Source: Blasia pusilla
Lineage: Eukaryota > Marchantiophyta > Marchantiopsida > Blasiales
Assembly (NCBI GenBank): GCA_050084515.1
Contig: CM114271.1
Coordinates: 52,762,001-52,826,000 of the forward strand
DNA length: 64,000 bases
Direction: 5' to 3'
Below are positions 48,790-58,342 of the stretch, one piece after another (positions within the stretch are counted from its first letter, which is position 1; every line of letters begins with the position of its first letter). Under the pieces are notes generated by a model. The model saw only the letters and a list, made by a program, of their open reading frames with translations. It was not told where the DNA came from and made no database searches. A program made the position numbers and the translations under genes.

Positions 48790-48956
48790 GGTGGTTAGGT
48801 CCCTCTAACTCCAGATAGCCATCTATCCCTACCTACCATGACATACATCTCTCGGACGCTAAGAGCAAGAAGGCCGGGTGCTCATGTGGCCCCATCGTTA
48901 GTCGCCTCCTTGTCATCCATATCATAGACACAAGTCGGAATGTAGAACTACCTTCT

Positions 48957-49100
48957 CTATGTACATCTGGGACACATCCATCGTCCCTGAGGAACCTTAG
49001 TGAGAGGTGGCGTCAAACATGCCATATGCCATCCTCTCGAACATCCACCACAGACTAGCATCGTGGCGCACTACAGGCGAAACCACACAACATACAACGC
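48957..49100 (-). pseudogene. PHD finger at the C-terminus of the pol polyprotein
   Basis: Read on the minus strand: GLRCMLCG, about ten residues, MLVCGGCSRGWHMACLTPPL, TKVPQGRWMCPRC, then Thr and TAG at 48,957. This gives Cx2C...Cx2Cx4Hx2C...Cx2C, the complete Cys4-His-Cys3 zinc set of a PHD finger, with the usual aromatic two residues before His and the PPL turn. PHD fingers read histone H3 tails (methylated or unmodified). In Ty3 elements the integrase C-terminus usually carries a chromodomain or nothing. A one-base frameshift separates the first Cys pair from the rest in this copy; the relative at 46.2-46.5 kb keeps one frame. Target choice for integration is the likely role, by analogy with chromodomains. 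Confidence 0.85.
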
Positions 49101-50503
49101 AAGCCTGCGCAGGAACTACGCCTAAGCTCGGATCTCTTTGTACCATCAATGTTAGGAAGGTGACATGGCGTACAATTACGCATATGGTCCTTCCATACCA
49201 TACCATCGCGTCCCTCCAGCAAGAGAACACCCGATGGCAAAATGTCACGCACTCTCAGGATAGTGCGCCCTACAGTCACATCCAACGTCGTCGGTGCCGT
49301 ATGCTGCAAGTAGACATAATCTCCCTGATGAAACCTCCGGATAGTTGGTCGATAACCACCACCTCGAATTGTCGCATACCTCAACGTATCCCGATGCTGT
49401 GCAATCGCCAAGTTCTCGAACGCCATGGGCATCAGTCTCCGAAATAACTCAGCCCTCTGAGAACATGCTCGCACCCATACATCTGGGTCATCAAGGTTCA
49501 ACACCTCACCAACATCTCGACGAATGGCTGTAGGTAAATCTGGCTCTCGGCCATAAAGTAGCAAGTACAGTGAAAAAGATGCTAAGGATGCATGCCTGTT
49601 GAATCTGTATCCCATCGCCAACCATAGCAATTGGAGGTCCCAATCTCCTAGGTGACCTCTCTGCAAGCCATACTTGCGTAAACCCCTCTTCACCGTCTGC
49701 ACAACTCTCTCCGCTAATCCATCGGCCTCAGGATGATCTCGCAAAGTCGTGCGGTGGTCAATCAGCGCCTGATCACACAAGGCCTGGAACTCACCATGAA
49801 ACTTCGGTACCACAGTCATCAACACCTCAGCCGGTGCGCCATAATGACTTAGCACTCTGTCAAGGAAGGCATAAGCTACTTCCTCACTCGCTTTGTTAGG
49901 CAATGCAACCAATTCGATCCACTTCGAGAAGTGCTCGACCATCACCAACACATAACGATTGTGACGCTCCGTCAAGGGCAAAGGTCTGCAAAATCCAAAC
50001 TCCATCTATACCCTAAGCCCATGATCGATAATGGATGGCAACTGTGGAGTCGGAGCATTGAACGATGCTCGGACCCGATCACACACCATGCACCTGGCAA
50101 CAAACTGCTGAACGTCAGTCTGCATGCCTCGCCACCAATACGAACTGGAGCAAGCTATACGCGTCCGCTTCACCCCAAAGTGACCCAACTCGTGGGCATG
50201 CTTTGCACTAGTCGTGCTCTCTGCGAAGGATGCGGCACTCACGCGTACTCGCCATCCTCCCAAACCCTCAAAACATGTGTCCCCTCCCAACGGAAGGCTA
50301 TGCCGGCCTCTTTGTAGGATCCGATCCCGCTCTCTAGCATCCATGGTGCTCGCAAGGCTGCCAGTACGAAGGTACTCTAAGACTACTCCATCATCATGAA
50401 TATCTCGGCCACTTGTCGTGTCCTCACTGGCCTTGGGATCCAAGGACTCTCCACTAGACCTTGCCATCGAAGTCTCCACACTCTGGCTCTCCATAGCCAA
50501 CAT
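49101..50503 (-). pseudogene. Integrase of the inner element
   Basis: N-terminal zinc-binding block at 50,100-50,260: HAHELGHFGVKRT...SSYWWRGMQTDVQQFVARCMVCDRVR (HHCC). The catalytic core follows in another frame: SLDF with the first Asp (about 49,996, put out of frame by a missing base), HRYVLVMVEHFSKWIELVALP, a damaged second-Asp segment, then HPEADGLAERVVQTVKRGLRKYG with the Glu. The C-terminal part has IRGGGYRPTIRRFHQGDYVYLQ and WKDHMRNC. Integrase inserts the cDNA. The C-terminal tail leads directly into the PHD finger. Confidence 0.88.
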
Positions 50504-51000
50504 GCCTAAATAGGCTGACGCGTGCCATCCTGGCAGCGACTCCTCATCACTCTCTCCATGCCATCGAGCTCCAATCGCATCTCGCTAACTCGGGCATGGG
50601 TTACGACTCAACCCATCTACATCTTGGTTGAGCGTCCCAGGTCTATGTATCACCTAAAAATCATACTCCTGCAATAATAGAGCCCATCTCGCAAGCTTCC
50701 CTGTAAGCTTGTCGGACTCCATCAACCACTTCAGTGGTTGATGATCAGTGATGATGGTAAAGGGGTTGCCGAATTAGTAACACCTGAAATGCGCGACAGC
50801 CCACACCGCATGACCAAACACTCACCCTCATGTACTTAGCCGCCTCTGCGGCGTTGTTCGGCGGCTAGCGTAAGCCACCACGAACTCTCTACCCTCATCA
50901 TCATGCTGGGTGAGCACCGCTCCAAGCCCCAACATGCTCCAATCTGTGTGCAACTGGAAAGGACGCCCCTTGATCGGTCTCCTCAAAATGGGTGCGGACG
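50504..51000 (-). pseudogene. RNase H of the inner element
   Basis: Fragments equivalent to ITDHQPLKWLMESDK, KLARWALLLQ and LNQDVDGLSRNP can be aligned with the cleaner copy at 47.5-47.7 kb, plus a thumb-distal LHTDW/GAVL-type stretch near 50,900. No long frame survives because of several indels. Removes RNA during cDNA synthesis. Confidence 0.7.
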
Positions 51001-52032
51001 TCAACTGCTCCTGAGCAATCGAAATGCTCGCTCCTGCTCATCCCCCCAGTGCCACTCGTGATCCACATTGGTCAGCAAGGTCAGCGGCTTCGCAATCGAA
51101 CTGAATCCCTTGACGTATCGCCGATAGAAGTTTGCCAATCCCATGAATGCGTGAACATGGCTCACATCTGTAGGGCGTGGAATGCGTGAGATAGCCTCTA
51201 CCTTTGTCTGCTGAAAACCAAGGCCCCCTGGGTATATCGTAAGACCCAAGTACTCAATCTGGTCGTAGAAGAACTTGCACTTGCCTGGATGTAGCTTCAG
51301 CCCATGTAATTGCAATCATCGAAACACCTCCTCTAGATGTTGCCCATGCTCCTCAACCGTGGCGCTAAAGACTACGATATCATCAATATAACACCTAGCA
51401 AAATCCAGACCAGCCAAGATCCTATCCATGACCCTCTGAAAGTCAGCCGGGGCGTTCTTTAACCCAAATGGTAAGAACCGCCACTGGTACAAACAATCCT
51501 TCCCGTGAGGATCGATGCCCCAAAATGCCGTCTTCTGCATGTCCTCCAATCTGATAGGTAGCTGATGGTATCCAGCTCGCAAATCCAATGAACTTAAGAC
51601 CTTTGCGTGACCAATCGCATCAAAGATATCCTCAGGGGTGGGCATGGCATACCTATCGGACTTCGTCTGCCGATTGATAGGTTGGTAATCCCCACACATC
51701 CGCCTATCCGTCCAGTTGCCATGCACATCCTTCTTGGCGGGCATGACAGTGGCAGATGCATACTCCCCATGCGACATCTCCACTAGTCTTGCTCCGACCA
51801 AGTCCTGGCTCCTACTCTGAATCAGATCCCTCTCCATATCACTATACCTGTAGTGTCGTCGGAAGATCGGCGTATCACTCGACAACTCAATGCGGATCCC
51901 CGGTCCCTTCAGCGTATCCAAATCCTCCATGCTAAACGCAAAGCAGCTTCTATAACTCCTGAGGAACTGATGTATTCGGCGCCGCTCTCCTCCTGTCAAC
52001 TTAGGGCCCATATCTGGCTCCCAAGTCTCCAT
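51001..52032 (-). pseudogene. Reverse transcriptase of the inner element
   Basis: The frame from 52,032 shows the Ty3-type RT: SHGEYASATVMPAKKD, DRRMCGDYQPINRQT, SLDLRAGYHQLPIR, FLPFGLKNAPADFQRVMD, and catalytic CYIDDIVVFS (YIDD at residues 215-218 of this frame). A TGA at 51,316 replaces the CGA expected between EEVFR and LQLHGLKLHPGKCKFF, a single C-to-T change at a CpG. The thumb continues to 51,001 with FMGLANFYRRYVKGFSSIAKPL. Otherwise open for over 340 codons. Confidence 0.92.
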
Positions 52033-52187
52033 CGTGACTACGGTAGGACTCTCTGGCGCGGGTATCGGTGGTTGCTATGGTGCAACCCCGTCTCGAACAA
52101 CAACACTCGGCCGCTCTCTTGCATCCAACTGCAAACTCTGATCTCCTCCACGTGTAGTGCCCGAAACCACGCTCGATGCTGTGGCTA

Positions 52188-53712
52188 TCATCTCCTTGCG
52201 TACCTGCAAAACATCCCAAGAAGTCCAAGGGTGTCTCTCCCGATCTCTCCTAGTGCGTAGATCTCCTCGGGTCTCACCCCCACCCACTGCCTCCACATAC
52301 TCGCAACCGCTGTGATCTGTCGCGATCTCATACGACGCTGCTCAGCCACTCCCAAGCTGAGGATCCATGTTAAGCAGTTCAGGTCCATCGCATGACCCAA
52401 GACATGGCGTCGTGATGCCTCTGACACTGATGGTACTGCCGTCACTTCTATGGGAAATCCCATCGCTCGCTCTCTCTCGTCGGCGTTGGGCTCCACCAAC
52501 CGCTGAACCTGGTCATCCCAAACCAAGCCAGGACCGGCCTCCTTGTATGCATAGGAAGCGGGAAAATTCACAAACGTGGGCAAGGCTGCCCGCGGCCTGC
52601 CTACCCTGTTGACCACAGTCAACGGTGGTCGATCATCGTGCCTCACTGCCTATGATCGACGACCTGGATCCATAATGGAATCCACTAACAAATGGGAGGG
52701 GTGCTCCACTCTCGCATACGCCTTCCATAACACCGCATGGGGCACCAAGTTGGTCCACCATAGACGCGGGCAATGGGCTCTAGAACCTACACTCGCCGCA
52801 TCCAAGAACACTTCTTTGGGCGATCAGGCACGCACTTTGATGAGCACTCGTCACCACCCGTGACCTGGAGTCTCCTAAGATCCGCACATTCTCCAGAATG
52901 TAGGCTGGAGAACGAGACTAGTGCTCCTCCAACTGCCGTAAGACCCTCAACATCTCCCAAAACAACCTGGACCGAGTGTCAGCCAACCCGCTGCCTCGTC
53001 CAACACTCGATTGGCCCTGACATGGCCAATCGGCAATGACCAAATCAATGGTCCCTACCCGCTCTAAGTCTTGCGCCCCCAACAACAAAATATCCCTCGG
53101 TAGGGACCTTTGGTACCCCTGTACTGCGGACGCAGACAATAAGTCGGGAAAACGTAGGCGTAATTGCGCCACATGTCGTAGTGAGACGCGCTTCGCAACA
53201 TCATCTCTCTCCACATACATGTACTGTTGTACTCGCTCTCCTGCGTGCAAAACAGTAGCTAACCCGGTGCTAATCCCTCCAAAGAGATCTAACACTCGAA
53301 TACCCTCCTCCGGGGTACACCACACAATGGGTGTGGTATCCAAGGGTGTCATCCTAGCACTCCCTGCTACCTCGGGTTCCTCAGACCCGTCACACTCTGG
53401 TGCAAACGCCTCGCTCCACGCGGTCTGCACGTGCTCATCTGCCAATTGTTGAAGCTCCTCAGTCGAGCCCCATAGCGACACCTCTCCTCCACGGAATGAT
53501 GCAGCTACAATAACACTCCTCTCCATAGAAATGTCAGGAACGGGAGTATCCTCTGCATGGACATGTCCCTCAATCAAATCACTAGGCCAAGTGATGGCAC
53601 TGCTAAATGCTACTAAGGTCGCCATCTCTCCTGGCCGTTGCTCGATCACTGCACCTTTGAATCGAACGGGTAATGAGCTAAGGCGCCCATCACCTGACTG
53701 CCATCCTGGTCT
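52188..53712 (-). pseudogene. DNMT3-like cytosine-5 DNA methyltransferase carried by the retrotransposon
   Basis: This transfers a methyl group from S-adenosylmethionine to cytosine C5 in DNA. Motifs in unpermuted order: motif I VLDLFGGISTGL (about 53,265-53,300), motif II YVERDDVAKRV, catalytic motif IV IADWPCQGQS with the Cys codon at 53,020-53,022, then GLADTRSRLFWEM, motif VI ENV at 52,885-52,893, a motif VIII-like AHCPRLWWTNL (about 52,750), motif IX ERERAMGFP and motif X RRHVLGHAMDLNCLTWIL. Linear order and the motif IX/X wording resemble DNMT3 more than the circularly permuted plant DRM family. The target-recognition part is short (about 95 residues). Frameshifts at about 52,915, 52,820 and 52,650 break this copy. 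It lies in frame behind protease, from which one TAG (53,713-53,715) separates it, and ahead of RT. Not recognised in the other copies, where this region is deleted. Confidence 0.9.
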
Positions 53713-54153
53713 CTAGGACGCTGACTCCTCCCAGTAATCCAGGGAAAACCCCATCGGGTATAACACTACTTCACCAACCAAGACGTCGTAGGACTCAGCA
53801 TCAGTCACTATTGCCTTGGCGCGCACCACGTACTCATCTGTAGGATGTCCCGGGGGAATCCTCACCACGACCTCCTGTGGGGTGATATACTGTGTGGTAC
53901 TCGCTCCACCCAAGGATGTCTGTATCCGAAATGGACAACACTCCACATCGGCTCTCGTCAAGCCCAATCCTGTGAATGACGCTTTCCCCAACATCAAGGG
54001 TTGCGCTCCTGAATCCAACAAGACGCGCTGCGGACTAAAAGCTCTACCTCCAGGACTCACCAATTGGAAGACCTCTCCTCGGTTATCCAGCAACACAACA
54101 CCATGAGAAGCCATGGCACGCTCTATCGCGGGTCTAGCGGGCATCTCCGCCAT
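53713..54153 (-). pseudogene. Aspartic protease of the inner element
   Basis: Open frame of 146 codons with the catalytic motif LLDSGAQPLML (DSGA at residues 47-50), followed by strands typical of retropepsins and a VLVGEVVLYPMGFSLDYW C-terminal part that corresponds to the (V/I)LG..WL segment. It processes the polyprotein. It ends at a TAG in the same frame as the downstream methyltransferase, suggesting one original gag-pol frame. Confidence 0.85.
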
Positions 54154-54154
54154 C

Positions 54155-54740
54155 CTAGCGACGCATGCACCGCCATGAATCGGCGTGGGCGGCGAGCATC
54201 CGCTCCAAGGGCAGGTCCATCACCTCCTCTGCAATCACCTCTGAACGTGATGCAGGAACTCCAACTCCGCGCTCACATAGTGAAGCGGCCAGCTGAAAAG
54301 CCTCGGTGGGCGTACCCCCCAACGTCACAACATCGGAAGCAGAAAATAAAGGAGTGCGGTACACAACGGTGGCCGCCCCCAATAACGTGCTCGACACATG
54401 CCCCTCCTGAGCATCAACAATAGGAGTCGTCGCACTCGCTTCTCCCATCGCCCTCCGTGCCTGCACACCAACAACATTACCAACTCTCCAGGAACTTTGA
54501 TGAGGACCCATCGATGGGGTCCTCATTGCTTCGGACAACGTGAAAGACTGAGGAAGCCTAGTATGTCTTTTGGCTTCCTCTCGTTGTGGATCCAACTCTG
54601 CGGCTGCTCCATGTGTCACAACTGCGGCGACCTCCATCTGGGCAACCCTGCACATCCATCCAGGATCCTCCATATCTCTGGCTGCTCCATATGATGTCGA
54701 TGCCACGGATCCGGCATCGGGTAACCTCAATGCCATAGCG
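54155..54740 (-). CDS. Gag-protease spacer of unknown function
   Basis: Open for 193 codons with no recognisable domain; Ala/Val-rich, with EAMRTPSMGPHQSSW, a conserved segment also found in the outer element (47,740-47,790). It may be a cleaved linker. The inner element inserted into the outer one within this spacer's upstream end. Confidence 0.5.
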
Positions 54741-54829
54741 GCAATCTGCTCCTATAGCCATTTGTTGTATCGGCGACCATCCCAGCCTCACGTCCGGAAT
54801 CTCCCTCGGCGCGTCTAGGTGGTGGTACT

Positions 54830-56290
54830 CTACCTCCTCCACAGGCAGCTCCACCACCGTGTCGGGCAACTCCAGCTCCTCGTCCCCCCAACGGGACCAC
54901 CTGGTACATGATCTCTAGGCCCACCCGGACCGGCTACTCGATCTGGTGCCCTCTCTGGCCCTCGGTCCGGACGTAACTCAGGATGTAAAGTGAAACACCT
55001 GGCGCGTGTATGACCATACCTCTGACAATAGTCACACTGATAACCTCTTGGTGCAGCACCATCTCCTCCTCCATGCTGAGGCACACGTCCATAACCCTGA
55101 CGAGTGCAATCACGCTGATAATGGGCTCCACCACATGACCAACAAGTAATAGAAGGCGGTTGCTTCTGAGCCGCATATGAAGTCGCAGGTCTCTGTGGCA
55201 CGGCCTCCCGGTATCCTCCCTGAGCTTGTGGTGCCACAGTCGACCTATCTCGGAGTCCACGTTGCTGCACAGGTGGTGCAGAAAATCGTGACTGCTCTCG
55301 CCCAGAACCCATGGTGGCTACGCTCTCCTCCGCCATGTTGCGCTCAATGTTCTCAAAGGTCCTAAAAACATCTCTCAACGTAGGGGAGGTGTTCATAAGA
55401 AGCATCCCCTCCCGCACCCGTGTCCGCAGGGTCCGGTCCAGCATCGCGTACCATGACTGGATAGCCTGAGCCTCTGTCACCCCCTGAGTGACGTTGATCA
55501 ACCGGCGCAAGCAAGTGTAAGCCTCACGCAAACTCTCACCCGGGCGCCTCTAGAAGTCGTGGATGCTCCGCACGTTCTCCGTCCGTACCCCCTGGTAGCT
55601 CGCCCTCAACTCAGCAAAGAACTCAACCACAGGGTTGAACCTGGGACGAACCCGACTAGACGGTGCAACTGCTCCCGTGCAAGTGACTCCTCCTAAAACG
55701 TCACTAGTGGAAGAGGCAGTAGCCTCTCTTGACTCCTCCTCCTCATCTAGGAACGGCTCCGTCCATGACACATAATGTGGGTCATAGTAGAGCCTCCACG
55801 CCTCGATCTCACATGCATATCTCTGAGAGAACTCATGGTAATCGTCCATGGGCGCCCCCTCTAAATGCTAGAACATACCGTTCCATACTGTAAATGGGTT
55901 GAACTCTCTAGAGTTCCTGGCCCGCTGGGAGTCGCACCAACTCCTAAACTCTGCTATAAAATCGTGCAACTCAATCGTGCCCTACACACTGAAAACCTCG
56001 CGGTCCTCTACCCCGGTCGTCCATCTCAAACGACCAGCTGGGTAGGACCACTCAACGATGTGGCGATGTGCTCACAAACTCCTCTACACCCTCCCCCTCG
56101 TCGGCGATGACACGAAGGAGGTCGAGGTGGTCCCCTCGCGTGGAGACCCTCGGAACCTCGCGCCACTCCGCGTAAAACCTCTAGAGCTACTCTCGGGTTC
56201 ACCACCTCGCCTCTCAAAGTCCCGAACAGACTCCGTGATGACCCTCGGGCCCCTCTCACCTGATCACTCTGAACCTCCTGAGGAATCCCT
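54830..56290 (-). pseudogene. Gag polyprotein of the inner element
   Basis: The N-terminal part (56,290-55,850) includes GARFRGSP and then IELHDFIAEFRSWCDSQRA and SREFNPF. The middle frame, 55,849-55,550, includes DYHEFSQRYACEIEAWRLYYDPHYVSW, a retrotransposon-gag helical core. After a TAG at 55,550-55,552, the 55,531 frame continues through REAYTCLRRLINVTQGV to two zinc knuckles: CWSCGGAHYQRDC (residues 130-142, Cx2Cx3Hx4C) and CDYCQRYGHTRARC (166-179, Cx2Cx4Hx4C). Gag packages element RNA into particles. Several stops occur upstream of 55,850. The outer copy (58.3-59.8 kb) shares the architecture. Confidence 0.88.
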
Positions 56291-57796
56291 TAATCACTCA
56301 TCCCAAACATGCGGCACTCGATCTACACTCTTTCTCCCGGAGACGTGTAACGTGCGGCAACACGCGGCGTGGTGCGGCAAATCGACCAGGCTATCATCTC
56401 ATCGACAACCTACCCTCAACCCCGGACATCCCACACAGGTCTATGTCCCCTAAACCACATTCATAAATGATGCTCTCAGCATCCACACACCCAATATCCC
56501 CAAATAAATCCCAGAATCCCTCACACGTGCAAGGTAAAGGACCAGAATGGGTAACCTGAACACATGTCGATGTCGCTCCACAGCAACTGCAAATCTTGAC
56601 CTCAACTCAATCGTGGAGACAACTCCTCCAATCAGAAAGTCATACTCCTCCCGTACTGATGCTGCTCAAAACTCCTCGATAGACAGTGCGGTCCCAGCGG
56701 AACGGTGCGGCGTTGCAGCGATTTTAAGGCGGCTCACGAACGGCACGGCCCTCGATGGTGGGATGCGGCACTCGGCGGCATACCCTTCTCAATCAATAAT
56801 AATCCCACACTCTGCTCCACAATGACGGTGCGGCTCCGCGATCGAGACAATGCGGTGCGGCCACGAGCGGCACGGCGCGGCAATCGGTGGCGCGTTGCGG
56901 CTACGGGCGTCACGGCACGATACTCGATCGTCGTCAAGTGGCTACCAATCACAACATAGCAGCATGAAATCAAAACTCAAACACCATAACTGGAGGTCAT
57001 TTGCCTTCACTGGTTGATCAAGAAACTGCGATGACGGTGGCGGCAAAAACAAAGTACGTGGTGGCGACGCAAGTCAAGGAATCAACGAACGTCGTGGAAG
57101 ACCCTCCACTCCGTAATGGCGGCAATGGCACCCAAATGGTGGACAATGGACGGTGGACCGTTGACACTGACGGTTGACCGCTGATGGTGACGGACGACCG
57201 ATGACGGTTGACCGTTGATTGTGACGGTTGACCGTCGACCATTGACGGTGACGGCTGGTGTGGTGGCTGATTTAGGGTTTGCACGATTTAACCCTAAAAA
57301 TCGCCTAGCAATGGCAGCTTTACAAGATTGACCATAACTTTTTGCTCGCAACTCCAAATTGTACATTGTTTATTGCACAGCATGCACAGCTTCACGATCC
57401 ACGTCATCATCAAAAAATATTTAGAATTGAACATTTCAGTAAAAACAGACGGGGACTGTCGTAAAGCCCAATGTCTCTTTCTCCTACACAAAATTTGGCA
57501 GCGCTCCCGCGCTGATTTCTCCCAACAAAAATGTAACATCTGTAAAAATAAAAATCAGCAAGCTACATGGTGCTCCCGAGAGCACCAACATGGGGCAACC
57601 CGCCCCCATACTCAATCCCTATCAGAAATTGGGCAGCGCTTCCGCGCGCCACTCTTCCACACAAAAAATCGGCAAATGCAAAGAATAATGAAAGCAGCCC
57701 TTGCTCCGATGAGCACTCCCATGAGCCGCTGAACGGGGAACACGGTCCCCAACCTGCAAAAAGAGCGAGTGACCAGCGAGCTCCCCCATGAAGCTC
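56291..57796 (-). other. Long structured leader of the inner element
   Basis: About 1.5 kb without coding signal. It holds GCGG/CACGG-rich sequence at 56,690-56,930, a degenerate minisatellite (57,110-57,260), two copies of the palindrome AGCGC-(T/C)TCCC/TTCC-GCGC (57,500-57,513 and 57,635-57,647) and GGGGAACACGGTCCCC (57,735-57,750). The same elements recur in order in the outer copy's leader. Confidence 0.65.
57110..57260. repeat. Degenerate GACGGTTGACCGTTGA minisatellite
   Basis: Units of GACGGT, TGACCG and TTGA alternate about eight times. A shorter, more diverged array sits at the equivalent place at 60,660-60,820. Confidence 0.8.
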
Positions 57797-58342
57797 TGTC
57801 ACTCTCTCATTCTCTCATTCTCTCTTTATAAAGTAAGATCCAATCTCTCTCTTCACCATCTCACACCATAGCTCTTAAAGGTGTGCACTCTCTCTCATGT
57901 CAAACCAAACCCACTCTCCTAATGAGAGGCTTGGGTTACACTCACAAGGCAAGGTACCATAGCTCCGCCGCCTCATGCCAAGAGGTTCAACAAAGATAGA
58001 ATGAGCTCTCAAACTCTCTCTCCTTGAGGTATATCCCTCCCCTCTCCCAAGCTCTCTCCATGGTAACCTATTTCCCCAAGTCACCTCCTTGGCTCTTGAC
58101 CTGATGTAGGAGGTCAAGGGCCACTTACCAAAAATATTAAGTTGATCATATACTCAAAATGGTACTTACCTAAAATAGTAAGTTCCTCAATTTGGCTCCA
58201 AATGAGCCGAAACGAAAGGGAAACTTGCTATCTCAGGTTTCCAAGGGCCTCAGCAGGTCACCCTCGACCTATTGGGCGTGTCCTCCACTACTCATGAAGG
58301 CGCTCTATTAGATCTCACCGATCTATCCTAAAAGACGTGACA
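57797..58342 (-). repeat. 5' LTR of the inner element
   Basis: Matches the 3' LTR body from 57,833 to 58,342. TATA-box-like CTTTATAAAG at 57,824-57,833 marks a probable promoter. Below this the two LTRs diverge, so the true lower boundary is unresolved. Confidence 0.7.

Larger units (their letters stand above)
48027..58342 (-). mobile_element. Inner Ty3/gypsy element encoding DNA methyltransferase and PHD finger
   Basis: About 10.3 kb, minus strand. Order: LTR, leader, gag, protease, cytosine-5 DNA methyltransferase, RT, RNase H, integrase, PHD finger, purine tract, LTR. Flanking sequence on both sides belongs to one older relative: its gag-protease spacer stops at 48,026 and resumes at 58,343, so this copy is nested inside it. 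The LTR bodies (48,138-48,646 and 57,833-58,342) are almost identical. Coding regions carry frameshifts and a few stops, but every domain can be read. A clean target duplication was not found. Confidence 0.85.

Noticed and set aside
52188-53712. Methyltransferase as a bacterial restriction-modification gene or contaminant
   Set aside because: It is embedded between retrotransposon protease and RT in the same orientation and frame order, and its motif IX/X wording is eukaryotic DNMT3-like.
52188-53712. Methyltransferase as a host DRM gene captured whole
   Set aside because: Motifs are in linear, not permuted, order and there is no UBA domain or intron.
49931-55365. Numerous plus-strand frames of 60-150 codons
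   Set aside because: They are antisense shadows of the minus-strand gag-pol frames, with no domains of their own.
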